Assembly: GCA_903813345.2 (NCBI GenBank)
Contig: CAIIXF020000005.1
Coordinates: forward strand, 9,181,375 to 9,245,374
DNA: 64,000 nt
From: Owenia fusiformis
Lineage: Eukaryota; Annelida; Polychaeta; Sabellida; Oweniidae
Direction of reading: 5' to 3'
The notes beneath the pieces were generated by a model. That model saw nothing but the letters and a program-made list of their open reading frames with translations. It searched no databases and was not told the DNA's origin. The translations under genes were made by a program, and so were the position numbers. This document shows positions 10,030-22,949 of this stretch, in pieces (the stretch's first letter is position 1; each line of letters opens with the position of its first letter).

Positions 10030-13000
10030 TTGGCATTTCTTCATTTATATCAGATATTTTTCAGTATCAGAAATTGATTAGAAATCCCATTTAATGAAAG
10101 TAGGAATCTCCAAACACATCCCAATGGCTATCTTGTGGTGAGTAATTGAGAGATTTATGTGGCCAGGTGGTCAGTTGAATTACAACCATTGATTAGTATA
10201 AAACTAATGGAGCACTTCTCCTATCTTAATTATAAGAGCAGGATCAATCTTGTGCTTGTACTATATCACTCTGGTTTATTTCTGTGGCTTTTTCTGAACT
10301 TGGTGAAACACATTCAGCTATATCAGGCTCCTATTGCTTGCAAACTGATGTCAAAGTTGAAGCCCATTTTTCCAGATATATCTCATGCGGATCATTAAGA
10401 AAGAAGCTTAACTTTACTTCCACCTTCCACATAACTTACCCTGGATGTCAGAACCTAGCATATCTGCATTAGGTAGATGAAGCTGTGTTAAAAAAGTAGT
10501 CTAATTATTAGAAAGGGTACCCATTCCCAGATCTGCCATTGTACCATACCAAAATTGCTTTAGTACCAAACACCATGTCTGGGTCAACATAAAAAATGAA
10601 CTGACACATGCAAAGTCAATCACCCCAGAATCTTTTTCTGAATAGATGCAAAATTCTAATTTTTAAAATTTTGGCCAAAGTTGAACCATGGGCTTCAATC
10701 TAGTTGAAAGCCCATGGTTGAACAAAATATGCCAGTTTTTCTAAATTATCTAAATCTCAAGTGCGTGCAGCACCTACTTGTAATGTTTCAATCACAATCA
10801 TTTGTACTCTGTGTTAAAATCATCCATAGTATAGAGATATGATATATGGAATGATTCATTAATGCGCAGAAGAGATGCCCAGAAAAATGAAAAAATAGCA
10901 AACAGGAAGTATATGCTTGAAACACTTGATTTTGTCCTTGGTACAAAAGATACTAACAAACATTCATCTTTTTATTGTGAGTTGTGCAAATCTTGCGGTG
11001 TTGTAGTGGATATTATATTTATTTGCTTGGTTCGCCACAATTGTTAGGGGTGAGGGAAATTCAGGTCAAGTGGAGAAATTGAAAAATCAAATGAGCAATC
11101 AATTCACTTATGATTTCTTGTATCTAAATATGTATTGTGATTACATCAATAGCAATGTTGGAACTAACTAAGGGCTTTTAAGGACGATGCACAAAGAATT
11201 TAGATGTATATAGACCATCAAAATTTTATAACTGCCAAACAATGAAAACAGTTTCTAAGAAATAGAATGCTATTTTTCGAAAGTTGGGAGACAACAAGTT
11301 AGTGGGCATTTATGTGAAGATTCTTGATATGTTTTTGGTATTTCACATTGCATCTGATTATTTTGTTTTGTTGACTTTTAAGTTTTATTTGTTGATTTTC
11401 GTATTTTTTATTTGTTGATTTTGGTTGAGTCATTGTAATTTTTGATAAGGACATTGTAAATTGTTTTGTTCGTTACAAAAATAACATGGCTCTTCTTCCC
11501 CTGTAATATATTTATATAGATCCAATTCTGTTATGTTTTACAAATCGAATCAGCAAATTTCCTATGGTTCCCCAACTCCATTCTGTTTCTAGCCTTGGGT
11601 TGAAATTGAAATAAGGATGGGGTATGACCAAGTCCTAATATAATACTGTTTGATTCCGAGACAAGAAATGGGACAAATTGAGTTGATTCTGTATTCATTT
11701 GCAGAAGCCAGTTGTCTCTTTTATCATGTTTGTGCTTTTTAGAGTTATGCATTCTGAGTGAAACTTTTTATCCATATCAGCATCCTAATAATATTCAAAT
11801 TGACATTAAGGCATCTGTACTTATATTGAATCTGGGATTTAGATCTGACATTGAGATACTATTTTGGACAGTCTGTGTGCTACCGGGTGGGTGGATATAT
11901 GTAAAAGTTTTGTGCAGTCATTCCTCATATTTTGAAATTGCACCTATTCAGAAATGGGCTTCCCTTTCAAGTAAAGCTTGAAGTTTATTTTACAATTAAG
12001 CAATGTCAATGACTCTGGTGCATTTTATGAAAATTTTGCTTGCTTTTCTTAAACTAATATTTTGAGACCCTTTGTATATGTCCCGAGTAAATGTCTACTG
12101 TTGCGAAAATAATGTTGATAGGGGATTTAAGAAAAGTCAACAAAATAAACATGAATAAATAGCCTATTTGTACAGAGATTTAGTTACTGGATTCAGCGAT
12201 TATAACCGATTTGACAGTAATCAACTATACATGGAAGTTTAACATAGAGTAGCATAACTTAAAAATGGAGGAATATTTTTGGACATTGATTGAGATGATA
12301 GGGTAAGTATGGATTATGCTGAAACATATATGTTATATAGAGGTGCATGTTTGATTTTATAACTATCTTATGCTTCGTAATTAGCTCCCAGGGCTATTAG
12401 AAAATTTAAAATACCTCCTTCAGACCACTCTCATAAGTGCCCATAAATGAAACAATTCAAATATATTTCTTGGACACTTATTAGGAGGTGGGTAGGAAAT
12501 ATGGCGATTATGGTATGTATAATAATCATAGGAACTGTAGTTTATCTATATAGTTTTCAGGGTAACCATTAATGATAATCATATCTAATATTTACTTTAT
12601 TATAAATATACACCTGCTTGCAAATCAAGAAGATACCAGGCTGCATTCAGAAAAGTATTGAGATGATGTCGATCATAAATCAAGTGTCTGGACCCCCATC
12701 TATCAGCTGCTTCACCTCCATAGGCAGGGAGGGAGGGGAAATTGCAACAGATTTAATTAAAACTCGCCTTAATTATTATTTACTTATGAAAGATATATTG
12801 CTAATAGGCTAATGCAATGCACCCAGACCCTCTAATGCTCAGTGCATTGGTTATTTTTGGGCATCCTTCAAGATCGAGCATCACTGTCCCAACTCATGGA
12901 AACAAGTGAAATACCCTTGTACCAAAGATGATTTTTGGTGGGCTTAATGCACCATTCTTTTGAGAGAAGATAGGAATTCTATAGATATGCACGGTTCTGT

Positions 13001-13330
13001 CTATTGATGCTTAGCTCAACCCTCAAGTGTCTGTTAAATAAAACTGAAGGATCATTGAAACCTCAAGATCTTCTCCAATAACAAAGTAACAAGTAGAGGT
13101 AAGAGTGATATATGGAGGTTTAAATAGATACAAGCAAGTATCATAAGATAAGGGAGGATGAATGATCAAGCAATCTGGCTAATGGTTCCTGAGTTATGAG
13201 CTTCAATATTTGTTACATTTGTGAGGTAAGGATACTACTTCAAAGAAGTTTTAAAAAGTTGAAATTAATAATTTTTTCAAAATGGTAAATATGTTTACTA
13301 AAGAGAGTCCTCAAATAAACTGCAAATAGA
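10030..13330. other. Non-coding stretch
   Basis: Apart from the hairpin at 10680 nothing beyond scattered short open frames and AT-rich simple sequence is seen. Confidence 0.5.
10680..10723. repeat. Hairpin with ATGGGCTTYCAA arms
   Basis: GTTGAACCATGGGCTTCAA pairs with TTGAAAGCCCATGGTTGAAC around a five-base loop. A similar hairpin lies at 51887-51925. Confidence 0.6.
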
Positions 13331-13343
13331 GCTACGTCATTAT

Positions 13344-13711
13344 TACCCTGCGTGCAGAGTCTAGTTAAACTACACTCTGCCTAGTAGAAATCATATTACA
13401 GTTTAGTAGCCCCGCCCCCACGACGGGTGCCGGTGACAGTTCGGGTAATAAATCACTTCTGACCTTCGCGCTGACCTTTCTTCCACAAATCAGCGAGCTT
13501 GAAGAAATACGCGCCAAAATAAATTCTGAATTGTCATTGGTCAATTCCGGGCTTAACGATGATGTCAGAAGAAATGACCATATACAGAACGTCGGTCAAA
13601 TTTGGCTGACGAGCACTGATTGGCGCGGTGAGTTCGCAGGTTTATTTTAGTTTGAAAGAGTGAAGACGGAGCTCTCTTTTAAGAAGTGAAGTCGAACGAA
13701 TGCAAAGGGTA
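13344..13711 (+). mobile_element. Family A MITE, 368-bp form, perfect 9-bp target duplication
   Basis: Begins TACCCTGCGTGCAGAGTC and ends GAATGCAAAGGGTA. CGTCATTAT occurs directly on both sides (13335-13343 and 13712-13720), a perfect duplication. The middle 250 bp is GC-richer than its surroundings (CGCGCTGACC, GATTGGCGCGGTG) and has no reading frame of note. Ends shared with the 80-bp copies show that the short forms are internal deletion derivatives. Confidence 0.85.
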
Positions 13712-13724
13712 CGTCATTATCCTA

Positions 13725-15360
13725 AACGTGGCCAAAACCAGAAATAAAAAACTCAGTCATCTCTGTAAAATAATAGAAAAATGAAAGAAGAAAATAAATT
13801 TTAATGCAAAGAGATTAACCTGTATAATGTTTGTGATATTAGGATTATTTGAAGGCCATGGCCAATATAATAAACCACCTATCTGCCCAAGGGGTGGATA
13901 TTAGCCTGGGGATAATCTCAATATCTTGAACTGACAAAAGGATAATCTATGAAAATGTTATCTTGAGAGGAATTTTTAAGCAAAGGAAATATGCAAAATA
14001 TTTTGATGAAATGTTAAATCTTGAATTGAATTCTTTTTATTATATTGCTCTATATTCCAATAAAGCATTATTAACATCTATAACAATAAGAGAACTAAGA
14101 AATGACCAACAGTCTAAGTTTAAAATATTTAGTATTTTGTTTAAAGATGGCGCCAGAGTCAACTTAAGGGTTACAGTATTTGTAAATGTTAGATCTTATA
14201 TGGTCAATATGAGAAGTCCAGAGTCTTATTCAATCTACAGGCTTTTGCTCTCACATCTTATTCAAAGCTAAATAAAGCAAAAGGGAACTTCAACGAAGTT
14301 CATTTACACATATAAACAATTGGAGTTAGGGGTAGAGAATATCAAATAGGTGATGCATGAGGAGTGACCCCATAAACTAAGGAGATAGGAGTTGATAGTA
14401 CATCTGGTGAGCATTTACTTCAATTATTACAAATATATTGCCTACTTGGAGTCATTCACTTAACTGATTACGAGATGAAAAATTGTGATTTATGCATGAA
14501 TTCAGAGGTTTCTCTTTATTGTACCGTGTTCCCATTTTTCAGTGCAGTATCACAGAAGAGGGATTTTCATTATTTTTATAGGGCCAACATCAAAGTTTAA
14601 GATTATTTGTTGGCTATTCTATTGGTGTGTTATTTCATTACATTTCCCTTTTGGAATTTTATGTTTCCTTTATTCTAATCAATCACGCTAATTGAATTAT
14701 CCTGATTGCTAGAACTGTTCTCTTAAGTGTATAGTTCGTTATACTCTGATAGACTAATAGGTTTTGCCTGTTAAACCAATATTTTAGGTAAGAATTATGA
14801 AATTGGTTGTTGAATGTGGTATGTTTAATCCAAAACCCTGTTTCTTTCATTGGACACTGGTCCTGTAACAATATTATGATTCGTGCATTATAGTGTACGA
14901 TTCATGCTAAAGGTGCTAGAATTTCTTTGTTGGCACTTGAGCTTTTCCTTTGATCATTTTACTCTCAAGTGCTATATACAGGTTAGACATAAGCCAAAGT
15001 TGATTGTATCCATATAGTAGATTAGTTAGTCAAAGTGTTCATAGATGGCACTGATTCTTCAACCTCTTTCTGATTTCAAGCAGATGAGAATCTAGCTAGC
15101 ACATTACATGACATTTATCATTTCACAGATCATCATTTTTCTACAGTTCAGGTGTGTTAAAATCATGGAACATGCTTTTACCTTAGATTAATAGGTTTTG
15201 CCCGTTAAACCAATATTTTAGGTTTTAGGTTATGACTTGTTTTTATTGTAGTGCAGGTTTTGTCTATTTACTCCTTAATTAGGTGCAAATTTCTGATTTT
15301 TAGAATTTTTTTGATCAAATTGAGCCTATTTCTCATGATCCCTTTCCTGATTTTCTAAGA
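13725..15360. other. Non-coding stretch
   Basis: ATAGGTTTTGCCYGTTAAAC and CAATATTTTAGGT occur twice (14757 and 15190), a short dispersed repeat. No gene. Confidence 0.45.
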
Positions 15361-15366
15361 TAAGTC

Positions 15367-15450
15367 AAGCCCGTAGCCAGGATTTGCCAAGGGGGGTTCA
15401 GTTTTCCAAAATTTCCAGGAAATTTCAAGGAAATTTGACAATTTTGTGCA
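15367..15450. mobile_element. hAT-like MITE fragment (family D)
   Basis: CCCGTAGCCAGGATTTGCCA then a G run and GGTTCAGTTTTC match the family D end. Truncated against a family A fragment. Confidence 0.5.
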
Positions 15451-15456
15451 AGCCTC

Positions 15457-15501
15457 TGAAGCTCTCTTTTGAGAAGCAAAGTCGAACGCATGCAAAGGGT
15501 A
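15457..15501 (+). mobile_element. Family A MITE, 3' fragment
   Basis: GAAGCTCTCTTTTGAGAAGC then GTCGAACGCATGCAAAGGGT. The 5' part is missing and it abuts a hAT-like fragment (15367-15450). Confidence 0.6.
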
Positions 15502-16399
15502 CGATGGGAGCAGCATCTCCTTCAATTCAAGGCTAGGAAAATAATATCTGATCTTTCAGATTGTACATATGAAAAGGGGCCAAGTTGACTCTCTGACTCA
15601 TAGCTGCATTAAAGTGGTTCTGTCAATTTGTCATCAACTTATTCATTACAACTTTGCATTGAAAACATAGAGGCAAAAAAACTTATAACATGATACTTTT
15701 TCTAGTTGTGTAGGCATTGTTTCGTTTGAAAGCACAGCTGATGAAGTTGACATATGGTATTGGTAAGGTTTCATATATACTATATTTACAATTGGTTGGC
15801 ATGTCTATTAATATTAGATTACCTGTCAGTGACTTCAACTTCAATCTGTCATGTATATGCTTACTCTACTTCATGAAATTATCCAGGTAAGTTTAGAATT
15901 AATATAGTGGTATATACAGGATAGGCTGTAAAATGGACAATTTGCTCTGTACCAAAAGATGATATACAGGCCTACTCCCTTAATCTTCTGACCCCTAACT
16001 TTGAAGTAGGTAGGGGAGGGGAAGATTTCACATATGCCAAATGTAATACTTTTTGCAATCAATTTATCTATTGCAATAAATTATGCAAGACTTAAACTGT
16101 TATATGAAATACATATGCCAATTTTTCCCTTCATGGTTTAGCTACTCTATGAAATGTAAAATTATTGTCATTCTTAACGTGTCAGTGTTTGCTTCAATTT
16201 GCTTCATAACAAAACTCTGTTTCAGAATTGTACTCATTAACATCATCAGTAGAATTTTAGTTTACAACAAATTGTAGAATTCATGAATCAGGCGGACATT
16301 AATAGATTTTAGTAAATGATTAGTGTAAAATTCAAAACAAAATTGATTCTTCTTTGCCTACCTAAGCTCCATGTCATTTTTCGAGTACTTTTGGGGGTG

Positions 16400-16581
16400 C
16401 AATAAAACCTGTCTCATCCGAAAACCACTGGGACTGGCTAAAGTGTTCAGATTAGCAGTGTTCACATTTTAGTGTTTTATAGATATGCAAGTCAATGGGA
16501 GATAACAAATAGAACCAAGAACAAGTATTCACATTGAAAGGTGTTCAGATTGAGAGGTGTTCAGATATACAGGTTTCACTG
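16400..16581. mobile_element. pogo-like MITE
   Basis: CAATAAAACCTGTCTCATCC at left and ATATACAGGTTTCACTG at right are inverted ends of the CAGTRAAACCTG type seen in pogo/Tigger-like elements. Several GTGTTCAGAT repeats lie inside. No TA duplication is evident. Confidence 0.5.
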
Positions 16582-17109
16582 TTATAGAAATCTAGGACAT
16601 ATAATAGGAGAGTGGTAACACATGTATGTAGGTCTTTAGTAATATAGTACTTTGATATAGCACTTACTTGGACCAACAACACTTAGTAGACCACTCATAC
16701 AAGGTAGGTTAACGGACACTCAGGGAATATAAGATTAATTGTGTCAGAAAGTGTTGAGTTTTTGATATCCCCTCTGTATATTTGTTAAAATATTGATACT
16801 GGCAAGATAATTGTGTATCAGCTAAAAGTAAGATGCATTTTTGGCAAATTGATATTTGTTAAAGATATGTTTTTGTTGGCTCCAAACAATTGAAGTAAAA
16901 GGTTCATTGCAATGTTAGTTATGAGGGGTTGGCATGATAGGGTATCATAGTATAACATTGCCCTTTATATTTTATTAGATGGTAAAACCATGTATTGTAG
17001 GAGGCAATGCATCATTAAAAGATTAAAAGTCCATAATACATGTACATATAATGCTCAACAATCCTGTTTCCATTAATATTTTACACTAATATGTCACACT
17101 TTGACATCA

Positions 17110-17305
17110 AGCAGGGGCGTAGTCAGCTTTCAGTCAGGGGGGTGCTATCGCCAAAAAATTTCAGTTTCCAGTCAGGGGTTGTGATTGTGGCATAAACAAG
17201 CAAAGAAATAAGACTTATTTTGTATTTTAGAAAGATTTTCTTCAAAATTGAGCTAGAAGCTTCAAATCCCACCTATCACCCCCACCCCCTGGCTACGCCT
17301 ATGTC
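17110..17305. mobile_element. hAT-like MITE with CAGGGGCGTAG ends
   Basis: Left end CAGGGGCGTAGTCAGC, right end CCCCTGGCTACGCCTATG, inverted repeats about 16 bp long, spanning about 195 bp. No clean 8-bp duplication seen. Confidence 0.6.
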
Positions 17306-18253
17306 ATGAGTCAATAAAAGATGATGTATTATATTCATATAATATGTGTTCAGATTTGCATAGATTATGTCACTGCTTTATGTCCCTATTAAGGTTATGT
17401 TGTGCATGCATGCTTTTAAATCATGGATTTATGATTAACATTTGGTTTTTAATGGCCTTGATCGAGATCTATTTCATGTTACATTTGCAACGCTTACTAT
17501 AATCACTTTAATGAATCTGATATAGTACAATTTATGTTTTGACCTTTATATTTAGATGTTCAATAAAATTTTGAATTATAGCAGTATATTTAAAGATAGA
17601 TATAAAAATTAAAATTATTTTTAGTGGTGCCATAAATTATGAAAAAGTTCACAATAAGTGTATTTATAGTTTTGTGCAAGAGGGTAGTTCATTGCCCCTT
17701 TAACACCCCCTTTAACACTCCCTTTTCTTAATATCACTAACACCTGGGGGGGACCATACTAGTAACTTGGGGGATGTAGAGTTAAACTTAAAGGGTCATA
17801 TTCACAGACTTATGTTCATTTGATACCTAAAAAGATAAGGTTTCACTTTTTGAACTCTTATTCTTCATGCATTTATACAGCTGACCTCAAGTAACCATTA
17901 TTTAACATGTGCCATGGGATATGGATGTCCAGTCTTTACAAGTTTGGGAGATGTTCACTTGATTTATTGCTTTTTTCTCATCATGTCTTACTGTTTGTTC
18001 AGGCTACAATTTGAGATTCTCTATTCCTTTGTGTGGTCCTTTTTGTTGATTATTGTATGTTTAGCAAAGTCCATATGAATAATTAAGGGCAGATTTACTT
18101 TCCTAACTCTCAAAAAGGCTAGTGAATAAAACCCCAAAGAGGATTCAATAAATGCTGCATAAACCTGATTTTATTATTGTGACATATCTATCTCATACAG
18201 TATCAATATACACATCCATTATTCTGTATACTGTATATCAATATACAGCTCTA

Positions 18254-18755
18254 TAAGGGGCGGGGTCAAAATATCAATGTTCATATGGAGATGAAAGTAA
18301 TTTCGTTTGGACAACAACCCCCCCACCCCCCCCCCCCCCCCCCTCTAGACGAAAGCTTAGGTCACTTCAAAAAAACATTGATTTTCAGGCATAATCGTAT
18401 CCTATTTGCCGGGTTATTATTACGGTGAATTAACACACGTTCGCAATTTAACTGCATTGAACTCTTCAAAAGGAGGAGGGAAAAGTACGGAATTTATTTG
18501 AAAAATGATCGAATTATCGTCTTTATTTACCGATATTTTGGACCTATCACACAAAAAAGCTCACGAACTATTGAAAACAAGCCTTTTTATCAGAACATAG
18601 TGCCAGAAAAAGTGGGTAAGTCCAATTATTTTTTGTATATCAGATCCGAATTATCGATGTTTTTTTGGTCAACGAAAGTGCCCAAAAACCCCCTCCCCCC
18701 TCGCGAAAGTACTTTCGTCTTCATATGAACATCGATATTTTGACCCAGCCCCTAA
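18254..18755. mobile_element. Inverted-repeat element of about 500 bp
   Basis: The left end AAGGGGCGGGGTCAAAATAT and continuing CAATGTTCATATGGAGATGA is mirrored at the right by CTTCATATGAACATCGATAT and TTTGACCCAGCCCCTAA. Similarity extends about 50 bp, into C-rich tracts and CGAAAG motifs. No target duplication was certain, so the superfamily is left open. Confidence 0.65.
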
Positions 18756-18757
18756 GT

Positions 18758-18845
18758 GGAACACTTCAGAGTTCCATAACCAATGACAAATGAACACTTT
18801 TTAGAGGTACCAAAGTTGTTCCACTTACGTGACAGGTTTTACTGT
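18758..18845. mobile_element. pogo-like MITE, right part
   Basis: GTGGAACACTTCAGAG through to GACAGGTTTTACTGTA. It abuts the inverted-repeat element at 18254-18755. Confidence 0.4.
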
Positions 18846-19248
18846 AGATGTATACAAGATTTGCATAAATAAGGACCCTGATAAATCAGGCCGGAGGATA
18901 ATACTTCACATTTATTTATTTATCCCAGTCTTACTTGTTTTACTTGAAATATTGCCTCTCTCCAGTTTCTCCTTGTTTACCAAGTGTACTTTCTCTCTGG
19001 GAAAATTATATATAAAGTACACTTGTACTTCTCTCTGGGCACTTTCTATCCAGTTTGGATCAGAGAATCAATATCCCTTTGTGTTATAATTACATTTGTA
19101 TATATATAATCAATGATACCAATTTATAGACCAACTGGATCAGTTCTATAAGACCTTTGTCAACAGTACCCTTTTTAATCGTCTTATTCAATAGTAATAA
19201 ATATTAGTAATTACTAGGCGCTGGGTCTCAGGGTATATCAACAACCTT

Positions 19249-19339
19249 GTCTTTAATCCCTTGTAACCCCCCCCCCCTCCCCCATTCACTAGATTTCTCG
19301 GAGGTGAAGTAGAATGTACAGGGAGTTGATTAAAGACTA
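19249..19339. mobile_element. Family C palindromic MITE
   Basis: GTCTTTAATCCCTTGTAACC with a C run at left pairs with TACAGGGAGTTGATTAAAGAC at right around a GGAGGTGAAGTAGA centre. Confidence 0.6.
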
Positions 19340-19385
19340 CCAAGAACCGTTTATAGAAATATTTTATTGTATAAAACTCACTAAT

Positions 19386-19482
19386 CTTACTTCAAGCCCC
19401 TGTGCCCCCCTCTACTTTGTCACATCATACCTCCCCTCCAAAAGAGATAGATGGAGATCCAGAGATTTGATGCAAGACTCCC
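19386..19482. mobile_element. Family C palindromic MITE
   Basis: CTTACTTCAAGCCCCTGTGC at left and GATTTGATGCAAGACTCC at right; it lies 46 bp from the preceding copy. Confidence 0.55.
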
Positions 19483-19489
19483 TATATAG

Positions 19490-21130
19490 AGTTATTCTTT
19501 TATTCTTTATTTTTTTAACTCCTAAAATGTGTGATTGCCTTCTGTGATATTCAGTTTTTATGGACATTGATCATGTACATGAGAATGTGCAGTATAAAGT
19601 ACTTACTTTATCATTGTAGTTTTACATGGATTTCTAATGCACAAAAGGCAACATTAGAAATGAAGACAAAACCTATAATGTAATCCTGTCTACATTAAAC
19701 GATTGATCTTATAGCAAATGGCAGTGATTTTTATAGCAGTTTGTAACGACAGAATTGAATTAAGTGCTAGAGATTGCCTTAATTGCTTAAAAGTTAATCA
19801 ATTGAATTCCTAACAGTTGGCTAGGTTGAAGTTATCAAATTGTTGTATCTAATTAACGATCTGCTTTCATCCTTAATGAATTTAAATTCCTATTTTCTTT
19901 ATCTATTTGCATGTTATTCACACATTTCAATAGACTCTGAATGCCTAGTAGATTAGATTGTCAGCTTGGAATGAAAAAAAGACACAGATGTACTTAGGAA
20001 GTTTCTTCCCAGGTTGTGTGCAAAGCTATTTTAGCATGTAATCTTAAGTGAAGATGAAGCTCTCTTTTGAGAAGCGAATGCAAAGGGTGCTCATTCTGAT
20101 ACTCAGCACATCTTTCTGTTTTCCTAGAAACATGCTAGAGGACTGGGGAGAAATGAGATGTCATGGTTTATCACGATGTAAATCACTTGTAAATAAAGAA
20201 AAAACAGTTAGTTGATTGAACCTATTCAAAAATATATGCTTATTAATAGACTGACATCTGCTTATGTCAAGATGTTTTGTTTTTTTGGACAATGTGGTTG
20301 AATTATTAACAAGTTATATAATATTAATTGAATGCATGCTGATGTTATTTGTTAAACTGTTGAATTGAACATACAATGAGAACTACATGAACAAGAAGGA
20401 GATATAGAGCTCATGAAAGCACCCACCCGTGCAGCGTTGTTAGCTTTATTTGTGGCAATTCAGTGTGCAGTGAGCATAAAGGTATCATGGTCAGAAATGA
20501 CTCTTGAATGTAATTGCTATCACAAAGGTACAAAGTAGATGCAGGTAGGACATATCAATGCTCATTGTGACACATTTCCGTACTGCAGCTCCGAATGCGG
20601 AATTCAAGTCAATACAAGTACATATTTATATTTATAAATCGAAGTGAATAGTAACACGCAGATGTTAAATAGCCTTTGTCAGAGTGGGAGCATACAGCCT
20701 GGCATTTCAGTGTGATAGATACAGATACTGAAGATATCAGAGTGAAGCTAATCTAATCAGTCAATATTGTGCTTGAAATTAGGATTATGATATTAGTGGA
20801 TTAAAACGAATGCTGATACATTCTTGGCTAGGGTTGTGTTTACAAACAGATCAGTGAACTTTTCAACGACTGAGGTTACATTGGCAATAGGAGGAATGTA
20901 TAATCAATACAAAGAGTAAATAGACATTCTAGTGTTTGGAAGTGGTAGAACGAAGGTGTACAAGTATTATTAAACGAGACATTATATACAGGAAGGAACA
21001 ATCATTATATTCAAGCAATATTCAAAGGTAGGGAAAGTTTTTTGCATCATGTTATTCAGAGTGTCTTTTCCTAAAGTTCATAATGACTTTATATCTAAAA
21101 AGGCGTTGTTGCATTTAGCTGCACATTGAG
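19490..21130. other. Non-coding stretch; possible leader exon
   Basis: 20100-20175 resembles 44965-45030 (GGAGAAATGAGATGTCATGG and the like), a short repeat. A donor-like CAAAG/GTAGGG at 21029 could end a non-coding 5' exon; support is weak. Confidence 0.35.
20048..20089 (+). mobile_element. Family A MITE, 3' fragment
   Basis: GAAGATGAAGCTCTCTTTTG then GAAGCGAATGCAAAGGGT, with a small internal deletion relative to other copies. Confidence 0.6.
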
Positions 21131-21135
21131 TATTT

Positions 21136-21313
21136 TCAGGGCGAACCCCCCCCCCTTGGCCAAAAATTCTTTCAAAATCATGCAGTTTTTCACCATTTTG
21201 AGCACTTTTCAAGTGATTTTAGCCATATTTGGGCCAAACTTGTCAAATGTGAACCCCCCCTGGAAATTTTTGAAAACTGAACCCCCCCTTGGCAAATCCT
21301 GGCTACCGGTCTG
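21136..21313. mobile_element. hAT-like MITE (family D)
   Basis: Carries TTTTTCACCATTTTGAGC, CCCCCCTTGGCAAATCC and the right end CCTGGCTACCGGTCTG. The left end CAGGGCGAACCC is altered. Confidence 0.55.
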
Positions 21314-22027
21314 ATTTTATTACTGTTACCCTGTAGGTTTTAGGGTACATTCTGCTGAAGTTGATATTTTCTCAATCATAGTGTCTCGAAAACTCTGATG
21401 TTTTCGGATGATGTTGATTGTCTGCATCCGACAGACTGACCAGAAGTAATTTTCGGCCGATTTATAATACGTCAGAACTTTTAGGATATGTACAGTCATT
21501 TTATATAAATGGTTGATTTTATGCCTGATTATGACATTATTTTGGTATATTTCCATCTTCCTTGTGTCTCTTTCTTCCCCATAACAAAGGGGCGTATAAA
21601 GTACATGTACATAGCATATAGTTCGTGAGGACTGGTAACTTAGTGCATAACTTAAGGTTGTTAGTTTAACTTCAATGGTAAAAAATCTATACATGTTATT
21701 ATTTTGTAAGTTGTTGTGTATTTTATTCACTAAACTGGCATGTGTTCAGGCTACATGAAACGTTCATGTGATTGCCAAGAAACAATAATCAAGCAACATG
21801 CATTGAAATAACTTATATATATATAACTGTACATGTATATATTTGTTTATATGCTGACATAGGACGAGTATGTTGCCAAGAAAAATAGTCTCCCTCCCAT
21901 GGAGAAATTAATTAAGTAGAAGTGGGAGGGGGCCATTGCATTCGTTTGAAACGAGAATGATTTTGAATGAATGAAGTCTCAAGTCTCCAGTGTCACTAGC
22001 TAATTTCAATAGTTTGAGTTTGGTTAT

Positions 22028-22083
22028 TTAAAAGAGAGCTTCGTCTATACTTATGATTTGGGCTTTACTTTGTCACTCAGGGT
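22028..22083 (-). mobile_element. Family A MITE, partial
   Basis: TAAAAGAGAGCTTCGTCTAT leads into a diverged segment and ends CACTCAGGGTA. The ACCCTTTGCA end is lost. Confidence 0.5.
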
Positions 22084-22858
22084 ATGAGGTTGCAAGGGTG
22101 TAAAGTAAGACTAAACTGAAAAATAGGACATGTTTTATCCTGATGGGTGGGAGCAAGATATTCTGCCTCACAACATACCTGTAACACCCCATGCCAAGTC
22201 TAGTACCTGTAGGCTGTATATTCTCATTCGTCTCTATTTAGGGAGTGTTACCTACCTAGGAAGCTTCTCCTCCAGGAGACAATGGGATACTTTGGGAATT
22301 TTTTTTAATTTCGATTTCTACCATTTATATATTACATTTACAATACAGTATGATTGCCATTTTGAAACATTGGCAGCAATGTAGGAAGTGATATGCCTAC
22401 TATTCTTTTTCCTTTTTATTGTACTACTTAGCTTTTCCAAACAACAAACAAACAAACAAACCACCTGAATTATCTAATTGATGAATTAAAGATCAAAGGA
22501 TACATTTAATTAAGAGCTATTACCTACATGTAGGTGTGAAGGGTTAGGTTGTTAAGATGACCAGCTGGTTGTGTGCTATCTAATGATTCATTCACTTGCC
22601 TCTGTTTATCAGGACATCATCCCCACTCAACCATTTATTCAACTGTCATCTGTTGAGTTGTACCTGAATTATTTGATGGCTTTCAATGATAATTTTGATA
22701 ACTTTGTATGGGGAGTAACGTTTATTAGACATATGGTCAGTCAGTGTAGCCTCAAAAACGGAAATTGATTATTAAAGGCTATATGTGTAGAAAAATTCTT
22801 TTCATTATTCAAGAGAGGACATCTACAGTATTCAGGTTGGTAAATTTTTTTTTTCAAA

Positions 22859-22946
22859 TAGTCTTGTATCAATCCCCTATGCTACCTCTGTTATTGCTCT
22901 AGCAAATAGATAGAGGAAATAGTTAGGGAATTTGATGCAAGACTAA
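22859..22946. mobile_element. Family C palindromic MITE
   Basis: AGTCTTGTATCAATCCCCTA at left is the near inverted repeat of TAGGGAATTTGATGCAAGAC at right; both ends intact. Confidence 0.65.
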
Positions 22947-22949
22947 TTT

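Noticed and set aside
21326-21730. 134-codon minus-strand frame
   Set aside because: AT-rich chance frame with no recognisable motif and no splice signals.
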